Assembly (NCBI RefSeq): GCF_030549525.1
Contig: NZ_CP130831.1
Location: 2,567,501-2,631,500, forward strand
Reading direction: 5' to 3'
Origin: Stenotrophomonas sp. 704A1
Lineage (GTDB): Bacteria; Pseudomonadota; Gammaproteobacteria; Xanthomonadales; Xanthomonadaceae
Length of the DNA: 64,000 bases
A model generated the notes under the pieces. The model worked only from the letters and a program-made list of their open reading frames with translations. It ran no database searches and was not told the DNA's origin. Position 1 is the first letter of the stretch, and the number at the start of each line of letters is the position of its first letter. Both the position numbers and the translations under genes were made by a program. Of this stretch, positions 8,537-17,235 are shown piece by piece.

Positions 8537-10888
8537 CTACCGCGACATCGAATACGGCGCCTGCGCGCCCTGCCCCGGCCAGTCCTTGTTCGGCTCGGCC
8601 TGCATGCTGAAGCGCAGCTCGCCACCGGCCAGGATCTCGGCATGGCGCAGGAACGTACGCTGCAACGGCTTGCCGTTCAGGCTCACGCTGCCCACGTAGG
8701 TATGCCTGTCGTCCAGCCCGTCGGCCACGATGGTGAAGGTCTTGCCGTTCGGCAGGCGCATCGCGGTCTTCGGCAGGAACGGCCGGCCGAGGATGTACTC
8801 GCCCGAGCCCGGTGCCACCGGATAGAACCCCAGCGCGGTGAACACATACCACGCTGACATCTGGCCGACGTCATCGTTGCCGGCCAGGCCATCGGGACGG
8901 TCGGCGTACTGGCTGTCCATGATCTGCTTCAGGCGGGCCTGGGTGCGCCACGGCTGCCCGGCATGCGAATACAGATAGGCCACATGATGGCTGGGCTCGT
9001 TGCCATGTGCGTACCAGCCGATCAGCCCGGTGATGTCTTCCATGTGCTCGAAGATGGACGGATCGACCTTGGCGTTGAACACCTCGTCCAGCCGCGCGAG
9101 CAGCTTGTCGCTGCCGCCGTGCGCCGCCGCCAGCCCGGCCACGTCCTGCGGCACATACCAGGAGTACTGCCAGGCATTGCCTTCGGTGTAGTCGGTGCCG
9201 TAGCCGCTGGCACTGGGATCGAACGGGGTTCGGAAGCTGCCGTCGCGCTTGCGCGCGCGCATGAAGCCGGTGTCCTTGTCGAAGGCATTGCGCCAGTTGG
9301 CGGCGCGCTTGTCGAACGTGGCCGCAACATCGGCCTTGCCCATCGCCTGCGCCATGCGCGCGATGGTCCAGTCGTCGAAGGCGTACTCCAGCGTCTTGCT
9401 CGCGGCCTCGCCTTCCTCGTCGATGGGCACGTAGCCCAGCTCGCGGTACTGCGCGATGCCGTCATAGGGGCCGTAGTTCGCGGTCTCCACCATCGCCTTC
9501 AGTGCCTTGTCGGCATCGAAGCCGCGGATGCCCTTTACGTAGGCATCGGCAATCACCGGCACCGCGTGGTAGCCGATCATGCACCAGTCTTCCAGCCCGT
9601 GGAACGACCACACCGGCAGCATGCCGTAGGGACTGTGCTGGTGGTGAGCGAGCATCGAATTGACGAAATCGCTGTTGCGCTTCTCCGGCTGCACCAGGGT
9701 CAGCAGCGGATGCAGCGCACGGTAGGTATCCCACAGCGAGAAGGTGGAGTAATGGGTGTAGCCCTCGGCCTTGTGCACGGCGTTGTCCGGGCCGCGGTAC
9801 TGGCCGTCGGCATCCATGAACAGCGTCGGCCCCAGCAGGGTGTGGTACAGCGCGGTGTAGGCGCTGCGGCGTGCATGTTCGGGTGCGTCGATATCCAGCA
9901 CCGACAGCGCCTGCGTCCACTCCTGCTTCGCCTGCGCACGCACGCGGTCGAAATCAAAGTCCGCCACTTCCGCATCGAGGTTGGCGATGGCACCCGCTTC
10001 ACTGACCGGCGAAATGGCAACCTTGACGATCAGCGGGGCGTCCAGCCTGCCGAAATCAAAGGTACCGACCAGCTGCCGGCCCTCGATCTGCGCGCGCTGC
10101 GCCGGGTCCTTCTCACCCGGCGGCGGGAAGCCCTTGTAGGCGATGTCCTTCTCGGTGCTGTGCAGTTCATGCCCGGCCAGCGGCCGTGAGAAACGCATCG
10201 CGAAGAACACCTGCCGGCCCGGCGCCCAGCCGCGGGTTTCGCGGAAGCCGGTGACGGTGCCGTCGGCACGCACGCGCACCCGCGACCACAGGATCTTGCC
10301 CGGGTAGTCGTACATGCTGGTGCGCATGTCCAGCAGCACCTTGGCATCGGTGCCCCTGGGGAAGGCGTAGCGATGCACGCCGACGCGGGCGCTGGTGGTC
10401 AGCTCGGCGCGCACCTTGTAGTCGTCCAGGGTGACCGCGTAGTAGCCCGGCTCGGCCTTTTCGTCATCGTGGCGGAAGCGCGAGGCATAGCCGCTGCGCG
10501 GCGCGTCCGGATCGCCGCGTTCCAGGCCCGGGTTGCCGGTGAACGGCATGACCAGGATGTCGCCCAGATCGGAATGGCCGGTGCCGGAGAAGTGCGTGTG
10601 CGAGAAGCCGACGATGCTGCTGTCGTCATAGCGGTAGCCCGCGGCCCAGCCATAGGCCTTTTCGCGCGGCTGGATGCGCGTGTCCGGGCTGAGCTGGACC
10701 ATGCCGAACGGCACCGTGGCGCCGGGATAGGTATGGCCCTCCCCGCCGGTTCCGATGAACGGGTCGACCGAGGCATAGGCTTTGTCGGCCGCGGTTCGGG
10801 CGGGCGCGGCGCCGGCCAGACCAGAAGCGAACATGGCCGAGGCGGCGACAGCGAGCAGGAAACGACGTTGCAACAGGGGCATCGGCAT
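8537..10888 (-). CDS. Secreted GH92 family alpha-mannosidase
   Basis: A 783-residue glycoside hydrolase of family 92, calcium-dependent exo-alpha-mannosidases that trim mannose from glycans. A signal peptide covers about residues 1-26 (LLQRRFLLAVAASAMFASG). The mature N-terminus carries the family signature DPFIGTGGEGHTYPGATVPF then MVQLSPDT. Later come SLWDTYRALHPLL, the GNEPSHHVAYLY segment that carries the likely general acid Glu, and GNDDVGQMSAWYVFTALGFY near the C-terminus. The length matches the family. I chose the ATG at 10888 (MPMPLLQRR) because it opens the signal peptide; the frame continues upstream as non-homologous sequence. No lipobox is seen. No sugar-uptake genes flank it, so it appears to act alone, possibly on host or fungal mannans. 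Confidence 0.92.
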   Translation of the reverse strand: MPMPLLQRRFLLAVAASAMFASGLAGAAPARTAADKAYASVDPFIGTGGEGHTYPGATVPFGMVQLSPDTRIQPREKAYGWAAGYRYDDSSIVGFSHTHFSGTGHSDLGDILVMPFTGNPGLERGDPDAPRSGYASRFRHDDEKAEPGYYAVTLDDYKVRAELTTSARVGVHRYAFPRGTDAKVLLDMRTSMYDYPGKILWSRVRVRADGTVTGFRETRGWAPGRQVFFAMRFSRPLAGHELHSTEKDIAYKGFPPPGEKDPAQRAQIEGRQLVGTFDFGRLDAPLIVKVAISPVSEAGAIANLDAEVADFDFDRVRAQAKQEWTQALSVLDIDAPEHARRSAYTALYHTLLGPTLFMDADGQYRGPDNAVHKAEGYTHYSTFSLWDTYRALHPLLTLVQPEKRNSDFVNSMLAHHQHSPYGMLPVWSFHGLEDWCMIGYHAVPVIADAYVKGIRGFDADKALKAMVETANYGPYDGIAQYRELGYVPIDEEGEAASKTLEYAFDDWTIARMAQAMGKADVAATFDKRAANWRNAFDKDTGFMRARKRDGSFRTPFDPSASGYGTDYTEGNAWQYSWYVPQDVAGLAAAHGGSDKLLARLDEVFNAKVDPSIFEHMEDITGLIGWYAHGNEPSHHVAYLYSHAGQPWRTQARLKQIMDSQYADRPDGLAGNDDVGQMSAWYVFTALGFYPVAPGSGEYILGRPFLPKTAMRLPNGKTFTIVADGLDDRHTYVGSVSLNGKPLQRTFLRHAEILAGGELRFSMQAEPNKDWPGQGAQAPYSMSR

Positions 10889-10973
10889 TTGGATCGATTC
10901 AGGTGGTGACCGGATGCTAGCACCGGGTTGTAGGGACTGCATGTTGCGCTGCGGCTGAACAGATGGAAACGCG

Positions 10974-11012
10974 ACAGAACTTGTCCGATTTCGGTTGCAA
11001 GTTATTGCATGG
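10974..11012 (+). promoter_or_regulatory. Upstream block shared by both autotransporters (copy 1)
   Basis: AGAACTTGTC-GATT and then TTGCAA-TT-TTGCATGG occur here and again at 13702-13740, about 260 bp before each autotransporter start. Surrounding bases are not conserved, which suggests a promoter or a regulator site maintained by selection or gene conversion. It lies in the 341-bp gap between the GH92 and autotransporter genes; I see no gene in that gap. Confidence 0.5.
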
Positions 11013-11167
11013 CTTCCCCGGCTGGCGGTCACCAGACTGGGCTCACACCGAAGAGGCGAGACACCCGACGACGTCCGCAGTTCTGACGCGACTGTCGTCA
11101 CGCTTTTCCTCATCCAACTTGGAAAAGGGGCCCCAATCACCACGCCTTCACGCCGTTGCAGCGCTTC

Positions 11168-11229
11168 ATTCACGCCGACGAAGTGAATACGGCCCCCTTC
11201 CTGAAGTTCCTTTCACCAGGAGTTCCGTC
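11168..11229 (+). promoter_or_regulatory. Conserved 5' leader with hairpin before autotransporter 1
   Basis: The leader has an inverted repeat ATTCAC (11168-11173) and GTGAAT (11183-11188) with a 9-base loop, followed by a CTTCCTGAAGTTCC run and a CAGGAG ribosome site just before the ATG. The same leader precedes the second autotransporter with few changes. A role in mRNA stability or translation control is plausible. Confidence 0.5.
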
Positions 11230-13581
11230 ATGAAGATCGCGGTTCGTCGTTCGCTTGCCCTGGCCGTTGCCAGCACCCTTGCCGTAAGCGTTCCGCTGTA
11301 TGCAGGCACGCTCAATCCCGGACAGTCCGCCGCGGTCAATGCGGGCGACACACCTGAGACATGGATCCTTCGCAACGCAACGTTGACCGCCAATCCCGGT
11401 GGTGAGACGTTGGCCATCACTGCAAGCGAGCAATCCACGTTGGTGCTCACAGGCGCTTCGGTATCAGCGGCGCGGACAACAGGCGCAGTTGTTCTCAACA
11501 GCAGCAGTGGCGACATCTCCGACTCGACCATCCGCAATACCAGTGGCCGTGCACTTACGTTGGGCGACAACGGTGCGGGTGATCCTCTCCTTCCGGGATC
11601 GACAGCGACGGTTCGGCGCAGCGATCTACTCGGCCTCGGCGTTGGCGCCAGCGTCGCCGTTGCACTCGGCAGCACTACCCAGCGCGCTCATCTTGTCCTC
11701 GATGCTACACGCCTGGAAGCACTCGCCAATGCTGCTGCCCAGCCCCAGGTGGCGGGCAACGGACTGCTGGTGATCGGCACAGCAGACGTATCCATCCAGA
11801 ACGGCAGTAATGTCATTGGCGCCCAGAATGGCATCTATGCCGTTGACACTGATGAAGCCGGCGCATCCCACGTAGACATTCATGCATCGCGCGTCGAAGG
11901 GCGCACCGGGGCTGCCATCCGCGTAGCTCCCTCGCGCGGTCCCACCAACCCACGTTCCAACGTGGTCTTTTCGGTTCAGGGCAACACCGAACTCATTGGT
12001 GGCGATGGCAATCTGGTGTCCGTGGAAGCACCCGATGCAACGATTGGTTTCAACGTTGATGATTCACGCCTCACCGGCAACATCATCAATACCGTCGGCA
12101 GCACGCTGGATGTCAACCTCTCCAACCGCGCCAGCATTACCGGCGCCATGACCGAGGTCACCCGCGTCACTCTGGATTCGGCCAGCTGGAACATGACCGG
12201 CAACTCCACAGTGGGTACGCTGGGGCTGGGCAACGGCACCCTGTCCCTCGGCGACGGTTCGGCCTTCCACACCCTCAACGTGGCCGGCAACTTCAGCGGT
12301 GCCGATGGCACGATCCTGTTCAACACCGTGCTGGCCGGCGACGATGCGGCCACCGACAAGCTGATCATCGGCGGCGACACCAGCGGCACGGCCAACGTGC
12401 GCGTCAACAATGTGGGCGGCGCCGGCGCACAGACCAGCCAGGGCATTCAGTTGATCCAGGTCGGCGGCGCCTCCAACGGCCAGTTCAACCTGGCCGGACG
12501 AGCCGTGGGCGGCCAGTACGAATACTTCCTGCACAAGGGCACCGGCGCCGATGGCAACTGGTACCTGCGTTCGGTACTGCCGACCGTGCCGGACCCGTGT
12601 GTGGTCGACCCCACCCTGCCCGAGTGCACGCCGGTTGATCCGGGCCCGGATCCCGACCCGGTGCTGCGTCCGGAACCGGGCGCTTATCTGGCCAACCTGC
12701 AGGCCGCGCAGACCATGTTCCGCCTCGGCTACCACGACCGGCATGCCGGCCAGAACAGCGGCCGCGCCTGGGCGCGTGTGGACGGCTCGCGCAATGGCTT
12801 CGATGCGATCAGCCAGCAGCTGGACATCCGCGGCAACAGCCAGGCACTGACCGTGGGTGCTGATGTGTGGCGTCACGCGTCGGGCAGCAGCGCAGGTGTG
12901 ATGCTGTCCACCGGCAATGCCAGCAGCACCTCCACCAACGAGCTGACCGGCTATTACGCCCGCGGCAAGGTGAAGGGCGAAGCGTTGGGCATCTACGGCA
13001 CCTGGCGCGGCGGCAACGATGCCGATCCGTACGCGGGCTTCTACGTGGATGGTTCGCTGCAGCGTGCGCAGTTCCGCAACCGGGTGCAAGGCATCGGCCT
13101 GGCCGACGAACGCTACGACAGCCGCGCCTGGCAGGGTGCGATTGAAACCGGTTACGCGTTCCGCATCGGCGGTGCCCGCAACGGTGGCATCTATCTGGAG
13201 CCGCAGCTGCAGGTGGGCTACAACCGCTGGGACGGCAACCGCCATACCGAGGTGAACGGCACCGTGGTCACTACCGAGGATGCCGACGGGATGTTCGGGC
13301 GTGCCGGTGTGCGCCTGTCCGGGGTGACCCGCTGGGGCAACGGTGTGGCCGAAGTGCAGCCGTATCTGGCCGCCCACTGGCTGCACACCCGTGCCGAATC
13401 GCAGATCCGCATGGACGACGAGCTGGTGGATGCCCGCATTCCGCGCAGCCGTGGCGAGTTCAGTGCCGGTGCGTCGGTGAAGTTCGGCAACGGCATCGGC
13501 GCGTGGGGCGGGCTGTCACTGCAGCGTGCCAGCGGCTACCACCAGAACAGTGCGCAGGTCGGCCTGAGCTATAACTGGTAA
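11230..13581 (+). CDS. Autotransporter (type Va) with passenger and beta-barrel, copy 1
   Basis: A 783-residue autotransporter. The signal peptide is about residues 1-25 (RRSLALAVASTLAVSVPLYA). The passenger (26 to about 450) has short repeating beta-helix strands rich in Thr, Asn and Gly. A proline-rich hinge with two Cys (VPDPCVVDPTLPECTP and DPGPDPDP) separates it from the barrel of about 300 residues, which starts near AYLANLQAAQTMFR and ends in an aromatic SYNW, as outer-membrane barrels do. Homology is to the pertactin/AIDA class. The ATG at 11230 is chosen because it opens the signal peptide and has CAGGAG ahead. From residue 340 on it is nearly identical to the next gene; before that the two differ. 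Its target (adhesion, aggregation) is unknown. Confidence 0.9.
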   Translation: MKIAVRRSLALAVASTLAVSVPLYAGTLNPGQSAAVNAGDTPETWILRNATLTANPGGETLAITASEQSTLVLTGASVSAARTTGAVVLNSSSGDISDSTIRNTSGRALTLGDNGAGDPLLPGSTATVRRSDLLGLGVGASVAVALGSTTQRAHLVLDATRLEALANAAAQPQVAGNGLLVIGTADVSIQNGSNVIGAQNGIYAVDTDEAGASHVDIHASRVEGRTGAAIRVAPSRGPTNPRSNVVFSVQGNTELIGGDGNLVSVEAPDATIGFNVDDSRLTGNIINTVGSTLDVNLSNRASITGAMTEVTRVTLDSASWNMTGNSTVGTLGLGNGTLSLGDGSAFHTLNVAGNFSGADGTILFNTVLAGDDAATDKLIIGGDTSGTANVRVNNVGGAGAQTSQGIQLIQVGGASNGQFNLAGRAVGGQYEYFLHKGTGADGNWYLRSVLPTVPDPCVVDPTLPECTPVDPGPDPDPVLRPEPGAYLANLQAAQTMFRLGYHDRHAGQNSGRAWARVDGSRNGFDAISQQLDIRGNSQALTVGADVWRHASGSSAGVMLSTGNASSTSTNELTGYYARGKVKGEALGIYGTWRGGNDADPYAGFYVDGSLQRAQFRNRVQGIGLADERYDSRAWQGAIETGYAFRIGGARNGGIYLEPQLQVGYNRWDGNRHTEVNGTVVTTEDADGMFGRAGVRLSGVTRWGNGVAEVQPYLAAHWLHTRAESQIRMDDELVDARIPRSRGEFSAGASVKFGNGIGAWGGLSLQRASGYHQNSAQVGLSYNW
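12247..13581 (+). repeat. Direct repeat shared by the two autotransporter genes (copy 1)
   Basis: This 1335-bp stretch repeats at 14986-16299. The encoded 444 residues differ by about sixteen substitutions and a 7-residue insertion (VDPGPDP) in the hinge of copy 1. It covers the last passenger strands, hinge and barrel. The sharp change from divergent to nearly identical sequence points to recent duplication with replacement of the passenger head, or to gene conversion. Confidence 0.85.
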
Positions 13582-13598
13582 GACTTTTTTGGCCTTGA

Positions 13599-13632
13599 AG
13601 GGCGGCTCGGGCGCAAGCCTGGGCCACCCTTT
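13599..13632 (+). terminator. Rho-independent-like terminator after autotransporter 1
   Basis: A GC-rich stem (AGGGCGGCTCGGGC against GCCTGGGCCACCCT) with a GCAA loop begins 18 bp after the stop codon. A short T run follows (CCCTTTG). A related hairpin sits at the same place after the second autotransporter. Confidence 0.65.
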
Positions 13633-13701
13633 GTCTGTGACTGATTACAGCCGCCAACCTGCGTGCACGTTTGTTTCAGTGGCTGAACAGTGCTAAACAC
13701 G

Positions 13702-13740
13702 CCAGAACTTGTCTGGATTCAACTGCAACTTTTTGCATGG
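13702..13740 (+). promoter_or_regulatory. Upstream block shared by both autotransporters (copy 2)
   Basis: This repeats the AGAACTTGTC ... TTGCAT block seen at 10974-11012, 264 bp before the second autotransporter start. It lies in the 384-bp gap between the two genes, which otherwise holds a terminator and the leader but no gene I can support. Confidence 0.5.
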
Positions 13741-13902
13741 ATCGCCCCAAGGCCGAAGACGAGACTGGCCCCCTGCCTGCCATGGCGCAGCGGGGCGGCA
13801 TGCGATGAGGAACATCACTGCCGGAAAAGGACGTGCTCCGTTGCGCCACCCGGGCCGAAGGGCAACCGGTATCACGCTATTTTCACGGCGCCTCAGCGTT
13901 TC

Positions 13903-13965
13903 ATTCACGCCGACGAAGTGAATGCGGTCCCCTTCCTGAAGTTCCCTTTCACCAGGAGTCCCGTC
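13903..13965 (+). promoter_or_regulatory. Conserved 5' leader with hairpin before autotransporter 2
   Basis: It has the same ATTCAC / GTGAAT inverted repeat (13903-13923), CTTCCTGAAGTTCC run and CAGGAG ribosome site as the first autotransporter leader. The hairpin ends 43 bases before the ATG, against 42 in the other copy. Confidence 0.5.
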
Positions 13966-16299
13966 ATGAAGATCGCTATTCGTCGTTCCCCTGCTCTGCT
14001 CGCGCCGTGCCTGCTGGCAAGCGCGCTGCTTCTCTGCCTCCCCTTGCCAGCACTCGCCGGCAGCCTCGTTGGTGGACAGACTCATGACATCCATGCGGGC
14101 GATCCTGTTGAGACCTGGAGCGTGCAGGGTGCCTCGACATTGAACATCCTCGCTGGCGGCGTCGCCGACGCCACTTCGCTGCAGGCCAATTCCACACTCA
14201 ATGTCACTGGCGGATCGATACTCACTGCGAGCAATACTGGGTTGTCTGTGGGTGACCAGTCGCAGGCAACTTTCAACGGCGGCACGTTGACCAACACGGG
14301 TGGCGTGGCTCTGTCCCTTTCTGTAAATGCAGGTTCCAACATCGGTTCCAGCGCCACCTTCATCGACAGCAGCATTTCCGGTGTAGGCCGCGCAGCATCC
14401 GTAAGTTCGGGAAGCAGCCTTTCGCTTTCCAATACCCGCGTCACCGGCACCAGTGTGACAAACAAGAATGGCGCGATCACGTCGTTCGGTGGATCGCTCG
14501 CCCTGACCAATGGAACGCACGTCGAAGGTGAGTCACACGGCATCACCATGTGGCTGTCCGATGACGGTCTGGCTCGCCCAGGGGACGGCGATGTCATCAT
14601 TGATGCTTCGTCCGTCAAGGCTACCACCGGCAGTGCACTGTATGTCAGCACCATCGGCAATGGCAGTCTGGACACGGCAAACATTTTCGTTCGCAATGGC
14701 GCAACCCTCAGCGGTGCAGATGGGAATCTGATCACCGTCGAACAGGGAGTGGCCACTACGCGCACGACAACGGCAAACTTCAACGTCGAGAGCACCGTAC
14801 TCGAAGGCAATGTGCTGGTGGCCAACGACGGCAGTATCGGTAACGTCACCCTGTCAAAGGGTGGCCGCATCAATGGCGTGTTCACCGGGGTCAACCAGGC
14901 CAGCATCGGCGATGGTGGGTATTGGCAGATGACCGGTGCCAGTACGGTGGCCACGCTGAACCTGGGCAGCGGCGGCACGATTGCCCTTGGCGACGGCTCG
15001 GCCTTCCACACCCTCAACGTGGCCGGCAACTTCAGCGGCGCCGACGGCACGCTCCTGTTCAACACCGTGCTGGCCGGCGACGATGCGGCCACCGACAAGC
15101 TGATCATCGGCGGCGACACCAGCGGCAGCGCCAACGTGCGCGTCAACAATGTGGGCGGCGCAGGCGCGCAGACCAGCCAGGGCATCCAGTTGATCCAGGT
15201 CGGCGGCGCCTCAAACGGCCAGTTCACTCTGGCAGGCCGCGCCGTGGGCGGCCAGTACGAATACTTCCTGCACAAGGGCACCGGCGCAGATGGCAACTGG
15301 TACCTGCGTTCGGTACTGCCGACCGTGCCGGACCCGTGTGTGGTCGACCCCACCCTGCCCGAGTGCACGCCCGACCCAGTGCTGCGCCCGGAACCGGGCG
15401 CTTACCTGGCCAACCTGCAGGCGGCGCAGACCATGTTCCGCGTTGGCTACCACGACCGTCATGCTGGCCAGAACGCCGGCCGTGCGTGGGCGCGTGTGGA
15501 CGGTTCGCGTAATGGCTTCGATGCGATCAGCCAGCAGCTGGACATCCGCGGCAACAGCCAGGCACTGACCGTGGGTGCTGATGTGTGGCGTCACGATTCG
15601 GGCAGCACGGTCGGCGTGATGCTGTCCACCGGCAATGCCAGCAGCACTTCCACCAATGAGCTGACCGGCTACTACGCGCGCGGCAAGGTGAAGGGCGAAG
15701 CGTTGGGCATCTACGGTACCTGGCGCGGTGGCAACGATGCCGACCCGTATGCGGGCTTCTATGTGGATGGTTCGCTGCAGCGTGCGCAGTTCCGCAACCG
15801 GGTGGAAGGCATCGGCCTGGCCGACGAACGCTACAACAGCCGCGCCTGGCAGGGTGCGATTGAAACCGGTTATGCGTTCCGCGTGGGCGGTGCCAGCAAC
15901 GGTGGCATCTATCTGGAGCCGCAACTGCAGGTGGGCTACAGCCGTTGGGACGGCAACCGCCACACCGAAGTGAACGGCACGGTGGTCACCACCGAGGATG
16001 CCGACGGGATGTTCGGGCGTGCCGGTGTGCGCCTGTCCGGGGTGACCCGCTGGGGCAATGGCGTGGCCGAAGTGCAGCCGTATCTCGCCGCCCACTGGCT
16101 GCATACCCGTGCCGAATCGCAGATCCGCATGGATGACGAGGTGGTGGATGCCCGCATTCCGCGCAGCCGTGGCGAGTTCAGCGGCGGCGCCTCGGTGAAG
16201 TTCGGCAACGGTATCGGCGCGTGGGGCGGGCTGTCACTGCAGCGTGCCAGTGGTTACCACCAGACCAGTGCGCAGGTGGGCCTGAGCTACAACTGGTAA
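13966..16299 (+). CDS. Autotransporter (type Va), copy 2
   Basis: A 777-residue paralogue of the preceding gene. The signal peptide is about residues 1-31 (LLAPCLLASALLLCLPLPALAG). The passenger (32 to about 455) is a repetitive Ser/Thr/Gly-rich beta-helix unrelated in detail to copy 1 until residue 341. After that the sequence runs almost identical through the hinge (VPDPCVVDPTLPECTP) and the barrel, ending SYNW. The hinge is 7 residues shorter. The start at 13966 opens the signal peptide and follows the shared leader. The two genes stand in tandem with separate leaders and terminators, so each is probably its own transcript. Function is likely surface adhesion or aggregation; this is inferred from the class only. 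Confidence 0.9.
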   Translation: MKIAIRRSPALLAPCLLASALLLCLPLPALAGSLVGGQTHDIHAGDPVETWSVQGASTLNILAGGVADATSLQANSTLNVTGGSILTASNTGLSVGDQSQATFNGGTLTNTGGVALSLSVNAGSNIGSSATFIDSSISGVGRAASVSSGSSLSLSNTRVTGTSVTNKNGAITSFGGSLALTNGTHVEGESHGITMWLSDDGLARPGDGDVIIDASSVKATTGSALYVSTIGNGSLDTANIFVRNGATLSGADGNLITVEQGVATTRTTTANFNVESTVLEGNVLVANDGSIGNVTLSKGGRINGVFTGVNQASIGDGGYWQMTGASTVATLNLGSGGTIALGDGSAFHTLNVAGNFSGADGTLLFNTVLAGDDAATDKLIIGGDTSGSANVRVNNVGGAGAQTSQGIQLIQVGGASNGQFTLAGRAVGGQYEYFLHKGTGADGNWYLRSVLPTVPDPCVVDPTLPECTPDPVLRPEPGAYLANLQAAQTMFRVGYHDRHAGQNAGRAWARVDGSRNGFDAISQQLDIRGNSQALTVGADVWRHDSGSTVGVMLSTGNASSTSTNELTGYYARGKVKGEALGIYGTWRGGNDADPYAGFYVDGSLQRAQFRNRVEGIGLADERYNSRAWQGAIETGYAFRVGGASNGGIYLEPQLQVGYSRWDGNRHTEVNGTVVTTEDADGMFGRAGVRLSGVTRWGNGVAEVQPYLAAHWLHTRAESQIRMDDEVVDARIPRSRGEFSGGASVKFGNGIGAWGGLSLQRASGYHQTSAQVGLSYNW
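14986..16299 (+). repeat. Direct repeat shared by the two autotransporter genes (copy 2)
   Basis: The 1314-bp partner of 12247-13581, 21 bp shorter because of the hinge deletion. It offers a long tract for recombination between the two genes; a crossover would delete one passenger and join the other to the remaining barrel. Confidence 0.85.
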
Positions 16300-16316
16300 A
16301 GCGTTCTTGGCCTGAA

Positions 16317-16351
16317 AACGGCGGCTCCGGCGCAGGCCCGGGCCGCCCTTT
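16317..16351 (+). terminator. Terminator hairpin after autotransporter 2
   Basis: A stem with GGCGGCTCCGG against CCCGGGCCGCC lies 17 bp after the stop codon and is followed by CTTTGCTGTT. It matches in place and composition the hairpin after the first autotransporter. Confidence 0.6.
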
Positions 16352-16423
16352 GCTGTTGGCATGAAGGGTTGCACGACGTGGCATTGAGCCCTGCGGCACC
16401 ATCGGGCACGGCTTTGCAGGACG

Positions 16424-16444
16424 TCCGTGGAGCTTGGCTCCACG
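16424..16444. terminator. Perfect hairpin downstream of the thioredoxin-like gene
   Basis: CCGTGGAGC and GCTCCACGG form a perfect 9-bp stem with a TTG loop. It lies 46 bp past the stop of the minus-strand thioredoxin gene, in the convergent space with the autotransporter. It lacks a clear T run, so a terminator role is only likely. Confidence 0.45.
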
Positions 16445-16489
16445 GCAATCAGTCGAGCGTGGCACGCCGCCGCACAAGGCGGGTGCCGA

Positions 16490-16813
16490 TCAATCGGGTA
16501 GCGCGCTCTGCAGCGTTGCCAGATCTGCGCGTTCCACCGGCCGCACTACCCGTGCCACTTCCTGGCCATCACGCAGCAGGATCACCGTAGGCCACAGCTT
16601 TACCTGGAAGGAGCGGCCCAGCGGCTTGCCCTTGCCATCCTCGATCTTCCAGTGCGGCAGGTCGTGCGCATCCACGAATGCCTGCAGCGCCGGTTGCGCA
16701 GCCTGGCAGTGGCCACACCACGGCGCGCCGAATTCCAGCAGCAGCCAACCGGCCTGCGCATCGACATCGGCGCGGGCCGGTTCGGCGGCGACATGGTCAC
16801 GCATGAACGGCAT
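16490..16813 (-). CDS. Thioredoxin-like protein
   Basis: A 107-residue single thioredoxin-fold domain. The active site is WCGHC (residues 32-36) in LLLEFGAPWCGHCQAAQPAL, and the cis-Pro loop is KLWPTVILLRDG. There is no signal peptide, so a cytosolic thiol-disulfide role is expected. It starts 5 bp after the stop of the host-attachment-like gene, and the two are almost surely co-transcribed. An alternative start at 16804 (MRDHV) would lose three residues. The GH pair in the active site differs from the GP of standard thioredoxin and should make it a stronger oxidant; its partner is unknown. Confidence 0.88.
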   Translation of the reverse strand: MPFMRDHVAAEPARADVDAQAGWLLLEFGAPWCGHCQAAQPALQAFVDAHDLPHWKIEDGKGKPLGRSFQVKLWPTVILLRDGQEVARVVRPVERADLATLQSALPD

Positions 16814-16818
16814 GCGTG

Positions 16819-17235
16819 CTACGCCGCCAGCGCACGCTGGATATCTTCCAGCGGCGCGTTGGTCAGGTCCTTGGCGATATCGGCCAGCAGCCGCGACTGG
16901 GTTTCCTTGTGCAGCAGCGGACGGATGCGGCCCAGTGTGGTCGGGTCGGCAATCAGCACCAGGTGCGTGTAGCGGTTCTTGAGCGCGTCTTCATTGAGCT
17001 GCTCTGCCACCTGCTTGGCGAAGGTCGCCTCGTTGAGCTGGGAGATGGACATGTCCTTGGGCACCGCACCGGCCGGCCCCTGCCCGGAAACGCCCTGCTC
17101 GCTGATGTCCTGCAGGCGCAGCTCGCCCTCCTGTTTCAAGCTCAGCTTCTGCTCGCTGCCAACGTTGGTGAACACGCGGGCTGAGCCACCATCGGCGACA
17201 ACAACGAGGGTGCCTTCGGGAATGCGACGGGTCAT
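16819..17235 (-). CDS. Host attachment protein family (AtsE-like)
   Basis: A 138-residue protein of the host-attachment family named after an Agrobacterium protein needed to bind plant cells. The start TLVVVADGGSARVFTN and the C-terminal half (THLVLIADPTTLGRIRPLL then LLADIAKDLTN) are typical. These resemble the release-factor-1-like (eRF1 domain 2) fold, so a ribosome- or RNA-linked role is also possible. There is no signal peptide, which argues against a direct surface adhesin. It is first in a two-gene operon with a thioredoxin-like gene. It is found in many soil and plant bacteria; the molecular function is not established. Confidence 0.8.
   Translation of the reverse strand: MTRRIPEGTLVVVADGGSARVFTNVGSEQKLSLKQEGELRLQDISEQGVSGQGPAGAVPKDMSISQLNEATFAKQVAEQLNEDALKNRYTHLVLIADPTTLGRIRPLLHKETQSRLLADIAKDLTNAPLEDIQRALAA

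Noticed and set aside
11168..16299. CRISPR or phage-like repeats
   Set aside because: The repeats here are two-copy autotransporter sequence and leaders, not regularly spaced short repeats.
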